From Methylococcaceae bacterium (GTDB lineage Bacteria; Pseudomonadota; Gammaproteobacteria; Methylococcales; Methylomonadaceae), in the NCBI GenBank assembly GCA_947505055.1, contig CANNLO010000079.1:1-15096 (forward strand): a DNA stretch of 15,096 bases, written 5' to 3'. Position numbers and translations under genes: made by a program. Position 1 is the stretch's first letter. Each line of letters starts with the position of its first letter. This document shows positions 6,022-13,832 of the stretch, piece by piece. The notes under the pieces were generated by a model, which was given only the letters and a program-made list of their open reading frames with translations, searched no databases and was not told the origin of the DNA.

Positions 6022-7152
6022 TTGCCGCCGCTTAGTCTCTATATTCATATTCCCTGGTGCATTAAAAAATGTCCTTATTGCGACTTTAATTCGCACGCAG
6101 TAAAAGCCGATATGCCCGAAGCAGCCTATATAACGGCATTGCTTGATGATTTGGCCTTTGATATACAGCGCTATAATATCACCCGGCCGATCTATAGTAT
6201 TTTTATTGGTGGCGGTACGCCTAGTTTGTTTTCACCCGAAGCGCTTAACCGCTTGTTACGTGGCATAGAGCAACAGCTAACGCTTGAAAAAGAGATTGAA
6301 ATAACGCTGGAAGCCAATCCGGGGACTTTTGAAAGTCATAAGTTTGCCGAATTCAGGGCACTGGGTATCAACCGTTTATCGATTGGAATTCAGAGTTTTA
6401 ATGATGTTATATTAAAAAAACTGGGTCGTGTGCATTCGGCGCAGGAAGCCCTTCAGGCAGCCGAAATTGCTCATCGGTCAGGCTTTGACAATTTTAACCT
6501 TGATTTGATGTTTGGCTTGCCGGGCGCTGATGCAGAAAGTAGCAGAATCGATGTGGAAACGGCGATCAGCCTGAAGCCCAGTCATATTTCGTTTTATCAG
6601 TTAACACTGGAACCCAATACCTGGTTCCATAAATTTCCGCCCAAGCTGCCAGATGATGAAAGCATTTTTAGCACGCAAAAAGAGTGTCAAAAAATATTGG
6701 CCGAGCAGGGTTACCAGCAATATGAAGTTTCCGCTTATAGTAAACTGGGCTTGCAATGTCGACATAATGTTAATTATTGGCAGTTTGGCGATTATTTGGG
6801 CATCGGTGCGGGCGCTCATGGAAAAATCACCCAACACCTACCGCAAGAAATTGTTCGTAGCGTGAAGGCTAAAAGCCCTGAGCAGTATTTAAACAATGCA
6901 CAGAATGGCGGGGCTGAAATTATTCCAACAAGTGAGCTGCCTTTGGAGTTTATCATGAATCATTTGCGCTTGAAGCAGGGCTTTACACTGGAAGCCTATC
7001 AATGCGCTACAGGCCTTGGACTTACTACGCTGGAGCCGGCTTTATCGGATTGCGTCAAACAAAACTTGCTTATTCGGCAATATAATCACTATTATTGTTC
7101 AGAACAAGGCTGGAATTTTCTGGATAATATTTTGGAAAAATTTATTTCTTAA
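6022..7152 (+). CDS. hemW: HemW heme chaperone (radical SAM, CPO III-like)
   Basis: 376 residues, close to the E. coli protein. The N-terminus LSLYIHIPWCIKKCPYCDFNSH carries the radical-SAM CxxxCxxC cluster motif (Cys13, Cys17, Cys20). It is followed by FIGGGTPSLF (SAM-binding GGGTPS), a hallmark of the coproporphyrinogen-III-oxidase-like family. HemW differs from HemN by the shorter N-terminus and by a heme-binding H-N-x-x-Y-W, seen here as HNVNYW at 248-253. HemW proteins bind heme and deliver it to respiratory enzymes; older annotations call them oxygen-independent coproporphyrinogen oxidase. The only plausible start before the motif is a TTG at 6022, with no visible ribosome site, so the N-terminus is uncertain. 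pyrE follows 30 bp later. Confidence 0.93.
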   Translation: MPPLSLYIHIPWCIKKCPYCDFNSHAVKADMPEAAYITALLDDLAFDIQRYNITRPIYSIFIGGGTPSLFSPEALNRLLRGIEQQLTLEKEIEITLEANPGTFESHKFAEFRALGINRLSIGIQSFNDVILKKLGRVHSAQEALQAAEIAHRSGFDNFNLDLMFGLPGADAESSRIDVETAISLKPSHISFYQLTLEPNTWFHKFPPKLPDDESIFSTQKECQKILAEQGYQQYEVSAYSKLGLQCRHNVNYWQFGDYLGIGAGAHGKITQHLPQEIVRSVKAKSPEQYLNNAQNGGAEIIPTSELPLEFIMNHLRLKQGFTLEAYQCATGLGLTTLEPALSDCVKQNLLIRQYNHYYCSEQGWNFLDNILEKFIS

Positions 7153-7182
7153 TTCTCGTAAACTCATAACCACTTCATTATC

Positions 7183-7839
7183 ATGCTAGATTATCAAAAA
7201 GACTTTATTTCCTATGCTCTGGATTGCGGTGTGCTTAAATTCGGTGAATTCGAATTAAAATCAGGTCGCATCAGCCCCTATTTTTTTAATACGGGTTTGT
7301 TTAATACCGGCGCGCAACTGGGAAAACTGGGGCAGTTTTATGCAAAAGCCTTGATTCAATCGGGGATTAACCCAGATATTCTTTATGGCCCGGCTTATAA
7401 AGGAATCCCGCTAGTCAGTGCTACATCAATTGCTTATGCCCAGATAACCGGTACAGACATTCCTTTTGCCTTTAATCGGAAAGAAGCAAAAGATCATGGT
7501 GAGGGCGGTAGTTTGGTCGGTGCATCACTTGAAGGAAAGGTATTAATACTAGATGACGTAATAACTGCAGGTACTTCAGTCAGGGAATCCGTAGAGATCA
7601 TAAAAAACGCAAAGGCAATTCCTGCAGGTGTATTAATCGCACTGGATCGGCAGGAAAAAGGTCAACATGAGGTTTCTGCGATTACAGAAGTTGAAGTGGA
7701 ATTTACAATGCCGGTCATTGCAATTATTACTTTGATAGATATTATTGAGTATCTATTGGCTAATGTTAGTATTACGAGTTCCCTTGCAAGATCGCCAATT
7801 GATGGGATAAAAGCCTATCAAAATCTATATGGTATTTGA
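7183..7839 (+). CDS. pyrE: Orotate phosphoribosyltransferase
   Basis: 218 residues (E. coli has 213) and collinear with it: FGEFELKSGRISPYFFN at the start, GPAYKGIPL, the flexible loop RKEAKDHGEGG whose Lys and His contact pyrophosphate, and the PRPP-binding motif LILDDVITAGTS. It catalyses orotate plus PRPP to OMP, the fifth step of pyrimidine synthesis, in the cytosol as a dimer with shared active sites. The ATG at 7183 fits the family's N-terminus although no Shine-Dalgarno sequence is obvious. It is 30 bp after hemW, probably in one transcript. No attenuator-like hairpin with a T-tract is visible in the short leader. Confidence 0.97.
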   Translation: MLDYQKDFISYALDCGVLKFGEFELKSGRISPYFFNTGLFNTGAQLGKLGQFYAKALIQSGINPDILYGPAYKGIPLVSATSIAYAQITGTDIPFAFNRKEAKDHGEGGSLVGASLEGKVLILDDVITAGTSVRESVEIIKNAKAIPAGVLIALDRQEKGQHEVSAITEVEVEFTMPVIAIITLIDIIEYLLANVSITSSLARSPIDGIKAYQNLYGI

Positions 7840-7998
7840 CAGGCAGACGATATAGGTTAAAAAATAAAAATGTTAAGCTAACAGAACTTAATATATAGAC
7901 TACAATTAGCCAAAATATTACAGTCGACGGCTGCATGCAGGATGGTGTTGTTGCAGGAGCAATCGAGCGGTGTGCCGACATTTCAATTAACTGATAAA

Positions 7999-8052
7999 AT
8001 CCTCGTTCCCATGCTCTGCATGTGAACGCAATAAGGGCGTAGCATGAGGAAT
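7999..8052. repeat. REP-like palindromic element overlapping the GTPase start
   Basis: CGTTCCCATGC (8004-8014), loop TCT, GCATGTGAACG (8018-8028) form an 11-bp stem with one mismatch. It is a variant of the dispersed GTTCCCA-C-GC/GC-G-TGGGAAC palindrome common between genes in several proteobacteria. The outer ends also match inversely: ATCCTC at 7999-8004 against GAGGAAT at 8046-8052. The element would then span about 54 bp and include the first three codons of the GTPase called from 8044. The remaining pyrE-GTPase spacer (7840-7998) shows nothing else I can name. Confidence 0.6.
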
Positions 8053-9972
8053 ATGGAATTTAAACAGCAAATGCACGAATATTCGCAATGGCGTGCAAAA
8101 CTGGTTCAGTCTATAGAAATATATCACCAGTGGCGTAGTCGTTATGGTATGAAGGATACCAATAGTAGTAATACTATTTTAAATATTCTTAATGGTTTGC
8201 GATCTGACCGGATTACGTTGGCATTTGTTGCTGAATTTTCTCGTGGTAAAACCGAGTTGATTAATGCGCTGTTTTTTGCAGAAACTGGCGTCAGATTACT
8301 CCCATCGTCACCAGGGAGAACCACCATGTCTCCCACAGAGCTTTTTCATGATGAAGAAGGCGGCAGTTATATTCGATTACTGAACATTGAAAGCCGCCTT
8401 GAAGATATTTCATTGGCTGAATTCAAAAAAAGTCCCGAGCGTTGGATCCAGATTGATCTTCAGTGCGAGTCACCAACGCAAATGCAGGAAGCATTTAAGG
8501 AATTGGTTTCGACCAAAATGGTTGACCGTGAACTTGCCGACAAACTGGGTCTTTGGAATGAGCGCGAAGCAGCGGAACAAGGGATTATAAATCCAGAAAA
8601 AGTAGAAATTCCTTGTTGGCGTCACGCCTTAATCAGCTTCCCCCACCCCTTGTTAAAAGAAGGCTTGTCAATACTAGATACGCCGGGTTTAAATGCGCTG
8701 GGAACTGAGCCAGAACTTACTTTAAGCATGCTGCCTAGTGCTCAGGCCATTATTTTTGTGCTGGCTGCAGATACTGGCGTTACCAAAAGCGACCTGGAAA
8801 TGTGGCACAATCATGTTTGTCATAATCGCGGCGGTAGCAAGCAGGGCTTAGCTGTTGTGATGAATAAAATCGATGCGATGTGGGATGATCTGGCTGATGA
8901 AAATGGTTATGAAAATTCCATACAGTCGCAAATAAAATTGTCAGCCGCTACTCTGAAAGTTAATGAAGATGTTATTTTTCCTGTCTCCGCCAAACAGGCA
9001 CTGCTTGCTAAAGTTAAAGGTGATGGCTTACTGCTTGAAAAAAGTCGATTAAATGCCCTGGAAAATTATCTTGCCAATGATATTTTAAAACAACGTAAAT
9101 CTATGCTATTGGCAACAATTAATAGAGATATTGGTTTTTTGGTTAGTGAGTCGTCCAATTTAATTAATAATTCGCTGGCGAATGCGGTTGCACAGCTTGA
9201 AGAGTTCAAAAAAATTGATTTCCAAAATCGGGATATGACCGGCAAATTAATGGCCGAGACTCGAGATCGGCAAACTGTTTACATGGCCAACGTTGAAAAC
9301 TTTCAGGCCAGCCGCAAAGTTTTTGCCGTACAAGCTCAGGCCTTGATTGATTCGTTAGCCAAAGAAAAAATGGATCACATCATCAAGACCACCAAGCATG
9401 ATATGGCAAAGGCACTGACAACTTATGGCATGAAACAAAATATGCGCAAATTGTTTGATGACTTGAGAGACCTGTTACAGGATTCAGTTGATATTACAAA
9501 TGAAACACGGCGATTGGTTAAGGTTATACACAAGAAATTTAAAGATGAGTACGGCTTTAAAGAAATAGAACCTCAGCTTTTTTCGATAAAACAATATCAA
9601 ATTGAGCTGGAACAGATATTTGAGGAAGGTGAAGACTTCCGTTCAAGCGCCAAAACCACCATGTCGGAACAAAGTATCGTCATTAATAAGTTGTATAGTA
9701 CGCTGATCGCTAAAGCCCGGAATATCCTCAGGCAGGCTCATGCCGATGCGATAACCTGGAGTAACAGCGTTCTGACCCCATTGATGCATCAAATTAAAGA
9801 CCATAAAAAACAAATTGAAGGTCGATTGCAAATGCTTAGAAAAATTAATGAATCGAAAGGCACTCTTATTGAAAATATTGCCAGCCTCGAAGCCGAACTT
9901 GAGCCATTAAATCTGCAACGTGATGAATTGGCTGCTATTATTAGTGATATGCAGCTAGAATTCGGTAGTTAA
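8044..9972 (+). CDS. Dynamin-like large GTPase
   Basis: 642 residues. The GTPase domain shows a Walker A-like A-E-F-S-R-G-K-T at 63-70, preceded by ITLAFV as in dynamins (usual form G-E-F-S-x-G-K-S/T). Switch I threonines lie in GRTTMSPTE (91-99), D-T-P-G is at 212-215 and N-K-I-D at 274-277. About 110 residues separate switch I from DTPG, longer than in small GTPases. The C-terminal half is helical, with likely coiled coils around 360-480 and 560-635. No transmembrane segment is apparent, so membrane contact, if any, would be peripheral. Bacterial dynamin-like proteins remodel or protect membranes; this one has no partner GTPase beside it. ATG 8044 has AAGGG (8033-8037) at 6 nt; ATG 8053 is the alternative, and the bases between may derive from the REP-like repeat. 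Function is unknown beyond the family. Confidence 0.82.
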   Translation: MRNMEFKQQMHEYSQWRAKLVQSIEIYHQWRSRYGMKDTNSSNTILNILNGLRSDRITLAFVAEFSRGKTELINALFFAETGVRLLPSSPGRTTMSPTELFHDEEGGSYIRLLNIESRLEDISLAEFKKSPERWIQIDLQCESPTQMQEAFKELVSTKMVDRELADKLGLWNEREAAEQGIINPEKVEIPCWRHALISFPHPLLKEGLSILDTPGLNALGTEPELTLSMLPSAQAIIFVLAADTGVTKSDLEMWHNHVCHNRGGSKQGLAVVMNKIDAMWDDLADENGYENSIQSQIKLSAATLKVNEDVIFPVSAKQALLAKVKGDGLLLEKSRLNALENYLANDILKQRKSMLLATINRDIGFLVSESSNLINNSLANAVAQLEEFKKIDFQNRDMTGKLMAETRDRQTVYMANVENFQASRKVFAVQAQALIDSLAKEKMDHIIKTTKHDMAKALTTYGMKQNMRKLFDDLRDLLQDSVDITNETRRLVKVIHKKFKDEYGFKEIEPQLFSIKQYQIELEQIFEEGEDFRSSAKTTMSEQSIVINKLYSTLIAKARNILRQAHADAITWSNSVLTPLMHQIKDHKKQIEGRLQMLRKINESKGTLIENIASLEAELEPLNLQRDELAAIISDMQLEFGS

Positions 9973-9992
9973 ATTTTCTTTGATTTACCTTT

Positions 9993-10011
9993 TTAACTAA
10001 GTTAATTTTTT
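9993..10011 (+). terminator. Weak possible terminator after the GTPase gene
   Basis: TTAAC (9993-9997), TAA, GTTAA (10001-10005) followed by T6 (10006-10011), about 20 bp after the GTPase stop. The stem is AT-rich and short, so efficiency would be low. Position between convergent genes is its main support. Confidence 0.35.
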
Positions 10012-10075
10012 AAACAAGATTGGAATAAAAATACGCTGATAAAGCGATAAACTGTTACGTGGCGGTGATCTTGTC

Positions 10076-10924
10076 TCAGTTGTTAATGAAAGATTGTGCC
10101 TCTGTTCTGATTGATTCCAAATCCCCTAAAGCTTCACAAAAGGCTGACAGATTAAGTCCAAAGCGGCTGGCAATAGGGGAAGGCAATTCTTCCAATATTG
10201 GATTGCCGCCATCACCAAACTTTAGTTGCTTGCTGATTTGATTAGCTGTAAAAACACAGTCTCTCAACACGTTGTCACTGACTTCTAGCGTATGATGTTC
10301 GGCGATTGCATCAATTAACAGATCTGACAGCTCCCATCTTTCAGCCAGCATTTTTCCTGCCTGGGCATGATTAAGGCCAATAAATTCGAGTTCGGTTTGG
10401 TGTAAGGGCAGTTGTAGTTCTTTGCTTTTTTCCAGGGCGAGTTTAAATTCAGCCGGCATAAACTCAGCGAACACTACTTTCCCAAAATCGTGCAATAACC
10501 CGGCAACAAAACAATCACTGCATTGTGTAGACGTTAAGCCAATGCGTTCAGCCAGTATTTTACTGATGGCAGCCGTGGTTAATGAATGTAATAAAAAATT
10601 GGAAGTATTGAAATTGGCCTTGTTGTTTGGATTCAGCATGCCCATTGCGGCAACGCCCAAGGCAATATTCTTTATGGTATTCATGCCGATATGAACAACC
10701 GCTCGCTGTACCGACGTTATTTTTTGCGGCAGGCCGTAGAATGATGAATTAATGGCTTTAAGGATTTTAACGGTCATGACCGGGTCGCATTCGATAACAC
10801 GGACAATATCTTTTGCCGAGGCGTTAATGTCCGACGTTAATTGCACCACTTGTTGGACGCTTTTAGGAAAAGCGGGCATTTTTTCAACCAGGGCTATCAG
10901 TTTTTCGTTTTTTAAATTAGTCAT
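10076..10924 (-). CDS. HDOD-domain signalling protein
   Basis: 282 residues made up almost entirely of one HDOD domain (residues ~10-210). Family features seen: LVEKMPAFPKSVQQVVQL at the start, IRVIECDPVMTVKILKAINSSFYGLP-like spacing around 42-67, VQRAVVHIGMNTIKNIAL, and AGLLHDFGKVVFAEF, then LNHAQAGKMLAERWELSDLLIDAI and AEHHT. HDOD domains are relatives of HD-GYP phosphodiesterases that mostly lack a full metal site and act as regulators or scaffolds. Here an H-D pair and a later H-H are present, but catalysis is not implied. No output domain such as a receiver, GGDEF or EAL is attached. It lies downstream of polA in the same direction, but a terminator separates them. The start has no clear ribosome site. 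Targets are unknown. Confidence 0.9.
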   Translation of the reverse strand: MTNLKNEKLIALVEKMPAFPKSVQQVVQLTSDINASAKDIVRVIECDPVMTVKILKAINSSFYGLPQKITSVQRAVVHIGMNTIKNIALGVAAMGMLNPNNKANFNTSNFLLHSLTTAAISKILAERIGLTSTQCSDCFVAGLLHDFGKVVFAEFMPAEFKLALEKSKELQLPLHQTELEFIGLNHAQAGKMLAERWELSDLLIDAIAEHHTLEVSDNVLRDCVFTANQISKQLKFGDGGNPILEELPSPIASRFGLNLSAFCEALGDLESIRTEAQSFINN

Positions 10925-10968
10925 ATAAGAGCTGTTATTTAAATGATTTAAAGTTACAAAGCCATTTT

Positions 10969-11050
10969 AAAAAAAGACTAAGAGCGAAAGACAAAAGGAT
11001 TAAGGTTGTCATGTGTTATTTCGTCTTTAATCTTTCACCTGCTTTTAGTC
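10969..11050 (-). terminator. Rho-independent terminator of polA
   Basis: On the - strand, 22 bp after the polA stop, gactaaaagc (11050-11041) pairs with gctcttagtc (10985-10976) with one mismatch. An inner gaaaga/tctttc pairing extends the hairpin. Directly after the second arm comes T7 (10975-10969). Position, stem and uridine tract all fit intrinsic termination of the relA-polA transcript before the HDOD gene. Confidence 0.75.
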
Positions 11051-11071
11051 AAAAACGTGTGTTTGAAAATA

Positions 11072-13825
11072 CTAATGTGCTTCGTCCCAATTCATCCCTA
11101 CGCCAATATCAACGATTAATGGTACGGAAAGATCGGCTGCAGCACACATTAGCGTTCTGATCGTCGCGCAACAACTGTCAACCTGCTCATCGGCGATTTC
11201 AAATACCAATTCGTCGTGTACCTGCATAATCATTTTGGCTTCCGGGTTATTTTTATACAACCACTGATCGGCAGAGAGCATAGCGCGTTTTATGATATCG
11301 GCGGCAGTTCCCTGCATGGGTGCATTAATGGCGGTGCGCTCGGCGTATTGGCGACGTGCGGCGTTGCGGGAATTTATTTCCGGTAAATAAAGCCGCCGGC
11401 CAAACAAGGTTTCAACATAACCTTGGTCACGAGCTTGTTCCCTGATGCTGTCCATGTAATTTTTAACGCCCGGATAACGGGTAAAATATAAATCAATATA
11501 AGATTGTGCCTGGCTACGTGACAAGCCCAGTTGCTGTGCGAGGCCAAAAGCCGACATGCCGTAAATCAGGCCAAAATTGATGGCTTTGGCAGAACGGCGT
11601 AAATCGGTGGTGACTTGCTCGGGAGCAACGCCAAACACTTCAGCAGCGGTGGCTCTGTGGACGTCCTGGCCTTGAGTAAATGCGGTTAATAAACCAACGT
11701 CGGCCGATAAATGCGCCATGATGCGTAATTCAATTTGTGAATAATCGGCTGCGACTATTTTTTTACCTTCAGGAGCGATAAAGGCCTGACGGATCTTTCG
11801 GCCCTCTTCGCTGCGGATTGGAATATTTTGTAAATTGGGATCAGACGATGATAGACGGCCTGTTGCTGCTACAGCTTGATGATAAGAGGTATGAACTCTA
11901 CCTGTTTGACTATCAATCTGTTGTGGTAGTCTGTCGGTATACGTTGATTTTAGTTTGCTTAAGCTGCGGTACTCTAAAATCAATTTGGGTAACGGATAGT
12001 CGAGGGCCAGTTCTTGCAGAACAGACTCTTCTGTTGAAGGTTGGCCTTTAGGTGTTTTCTTTAAGATAGGCAGTTTTTGCTGGTCGTAAAGGATTTCCTG
12101 AACTTGTTTCGGTGAACCCATATTAAAGGCTTGGCCTGCCAGATTATGGGCGTGCTGCTCAAGAGAAATAATCTTGCTGGAAAGCTCAAGACTTTGTAAG
12201 GCGAGCATGGCATCGTCGATTAACACACCGTTGTTTTCAATTCGAGCCAATACGCTTAGCAGTGGCACTTCTATTTCCGTATATAACTTGAGTAGGGTGG
12301 GTTGTTGGGCCAGTTTTGCCGATAACACTTGATGCAGTTGCAAAGTAATATCGGCATCTTCCGCAGCATAAGGCGCGGCCAGTTCGATGGGAACCTCCTG
12401 AAATCCGATTTGTTTGACACCTTTTCCGGCAACGTCTTCGTAATGTATGGTGTCAACGCCCAGATAGACTTTGGCCAGGTCATCCATATTATGTTTGGTA
12501 GCAGTGCTGTTTAAAACATAAGACTCCAGCATGGTGTCATGGGCAACGCCTCGCAAGGTGATGCCGTGATTGGCCAAAACATGGGTATCGTATTTAAGAT
12601 TTTGACCCAACTTAAGTTTGTGCGGATTTTCTAACAGGGGCTTTAGCTGTTCCAGTACTTTAGTTCGATCTAGTTGATCCGGTACCCCGGGATAATTATG
12701 TGCCAAGGGAACATAAGCGGCTTTGCCCGGCGTTATGGCAAAGGATACGCCGACTATCCGGGCCTTACTGTAATCAAGGCTGGTGGTTTCGGTGTCGAAA
12801 GCGAAGAGATCGGCTTGCTCAAGTTGAAGCAGCCAGGTATTAAGTTGCTGTTCGGTTAAAACGGTATCAAAGCTGGAAAAAATCTTAGCCGGTTTGGGGT
12901 CAATTATGGCTGATTCAGTTTCAATCGTTTTTGGTCCGGATGTAGGTGAAGCATCCAAGGCTTTCAACCACGAGGAAAACCCCAGTTCAGCCAATAAGTT
13001 TTTAAGTTCGGCTTTGTCCATCGGTTGTTGTTTCAGATCTTCGATGCTGTAGGGCAAATCCAGATCACATTTAATGGTGGTCAGTTGTTTGGATAAGGGC
13101 AGTTGAGCCAAGCTGGCGCGCAGGTTTTCGCCGATTTTTCCGCTGATTTCATTGGCATTGGCAACCAGATTTTCTAAGGTCTGATACTGCGCCAGCCATT
13201 TTGCCGCTGTTTTAGGTCCTACTTTGGGCACTCCGGGGATGTTGTCAGCAGTGTCGCCGATTAGGGCAAGATAATCGATGATCTGGTCGGGTCGGACGCC
13301 GAACTTGTCGAACACGCCCTGAACATCCAGGCGGGTATTGGACATGGTGTTTTCAAGGATAATATGTTCGTTGACCAGTTGCGCCATATCCTTGTCGCCG
13401 GTAGAAATGATGACATCATAACCTTGCTGTTCAGCGTGCTGGGCCAGTGCGCCCAGTACATCATCTGCTTCCACGCCGGACTCGATAATTAAGGGCAAAC
13501 CCATGGCTCGAAGTACGTTGTGCAGTGGTTCGATTTGTACCCGTAAATCATCAGGCATGGGGGGGCGATGGGCTTTGTACTGATCGTAAAGTTCATTGCG
13601 AAAGGTTTTGCCGGGCGCATCAAAAACCACGGTGATGTAATCGCTGTGATAGTCAACGATCAGTTTGCGCAACATATTGGTTACGCCGTGTATGGCGTTA
13701 GTCGGTTCTCCTTTCGCGTTAGTCAGTGGAGGGACGGCATGATATGCGCGGAATAAAAACGAGGAGCCGTCGACCAGTATCAGTCGTTTTCGGTTCAAGG
13801 CGATAGGATCAAGATTCAAGGGCAT
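11072..13825 (-). CDS. polA: DNA polymerase I
   Basis: About 917 residues (E. coli 928) with all three domains. The 5'-3' nuclease opens with LILVDGSSFLFRAYHAVPPL, then VEADDVLGALA, STGDKDMAQLV and IGDTADNIPGVPKVGPKTA. The 3'-5' proofreading domain keeps its acidic residues in FAFDTETTSLDY, LGQNLKYDTHVLA and YAAEDADITLQL, so it should be active. The polymerase domain has motif A VAADYSQIELRIMAH, the O-helix RRSAKAINFGLIYGMSAFG, and motif C MQVHDELVFE. Role: Okazaki fragment processing and repair synthesis. It directly follows relA. The frame is open to an ATG at 13852, which would overlap relA by 20 bp and add nine residues. I prefer ATG 13825 (MPLNLDPIALN) because it starts just after the relA stop, but neither start has a convincing ribosome site. 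Confidence 0.97.
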   Translation of the reverse strand: MPLNLDPIALNRKRLILVDGSSFLFRAYHAVPPLTNAKGEPTNAIHGVTNMLRKLIVDYHSDYITVVFDAPGKTFRNELYDQYKAHRPPMPDDLRVQIEPLHNVLRAMGLPLIIESGVEADDVLGALAQHAEQQGYDVIISTGDKDMAQLVNEHIILENTMSNTRLDVQGVFDKFGVRPDQIIDYLALIGDTADNIPGVPKVGPKTAAKWLAQYQTLENLVANANEISGKIGENLRASLAQLPLSKQLTTIKCDLDLPYSIEDLKQQPMDKAELKNLLAELGFSSWLKALDASPTSGPKTIETESAIIDPKPAKIFSSFDTVLTEQQLNTWLLQLEQADLFAFDTETTSLDYSKARIVGVSFAITPGKAAYVPLAHNYPGVPDQLDRTKVLEQLKPLLENPHKLKLGQNLKYDTHVLANHGITLRGVAHDTMLESYVLNSTATKHNMDDLAKVYLGVDTIHYEDVAGKGVKQIGFQEVPIELAAPYAAEDADITLQLHQVLSAKLAQQPTLLKLYTEIEVPLLSVLARIENNGVLIDDAMLALQSLELSSKIISLEQHAHNLAGQAFNMGSPKQVQEILYDQQKLPILKKTPKGQPSTEESVLQELALDYPLPKLILEYRSLSKLKSTYTDRLPQQIDSQTGRVHTSYHQAVAATGRLSSSDPNLQNIPIRSEEGRKIRQAFIAPEGKKIVAADYSQIELRIMAHLSADVGLLTAFTQGQDVHRATAAEVFGVAPEQVTTDLRRSAKAINFGLIYGMSAFGLAQQLGLSRSQAQSYIDLYFTRYPGVKNYMDSIREQARDQGYVETLFGRRLYLPEINSRNAARRQYAERTAINAPMQGTAADIIKRAMLSADQWLYKNNPEAKMIMQVHDELVFEIADEQVDSCCATIRTLMCAAADLSVPLIVDIGVGMNWDEAH

Positions 13826-13832
13826 TCCAAGG

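Noticed and set aside
10059..10241. Small + strand gene opposite the HDOD gene
   Set aside because: It is the antisense of a clear HDOD coding region, with no ribosome site or recognisable domain.
8044..10924. Two-gene defence system of dynamin-like GTPase plus HDOD protein
   Set aside because: The genes are convergent, not an operon, and the HDOD gene has no effector domain. Adjacency alone is not enough support.
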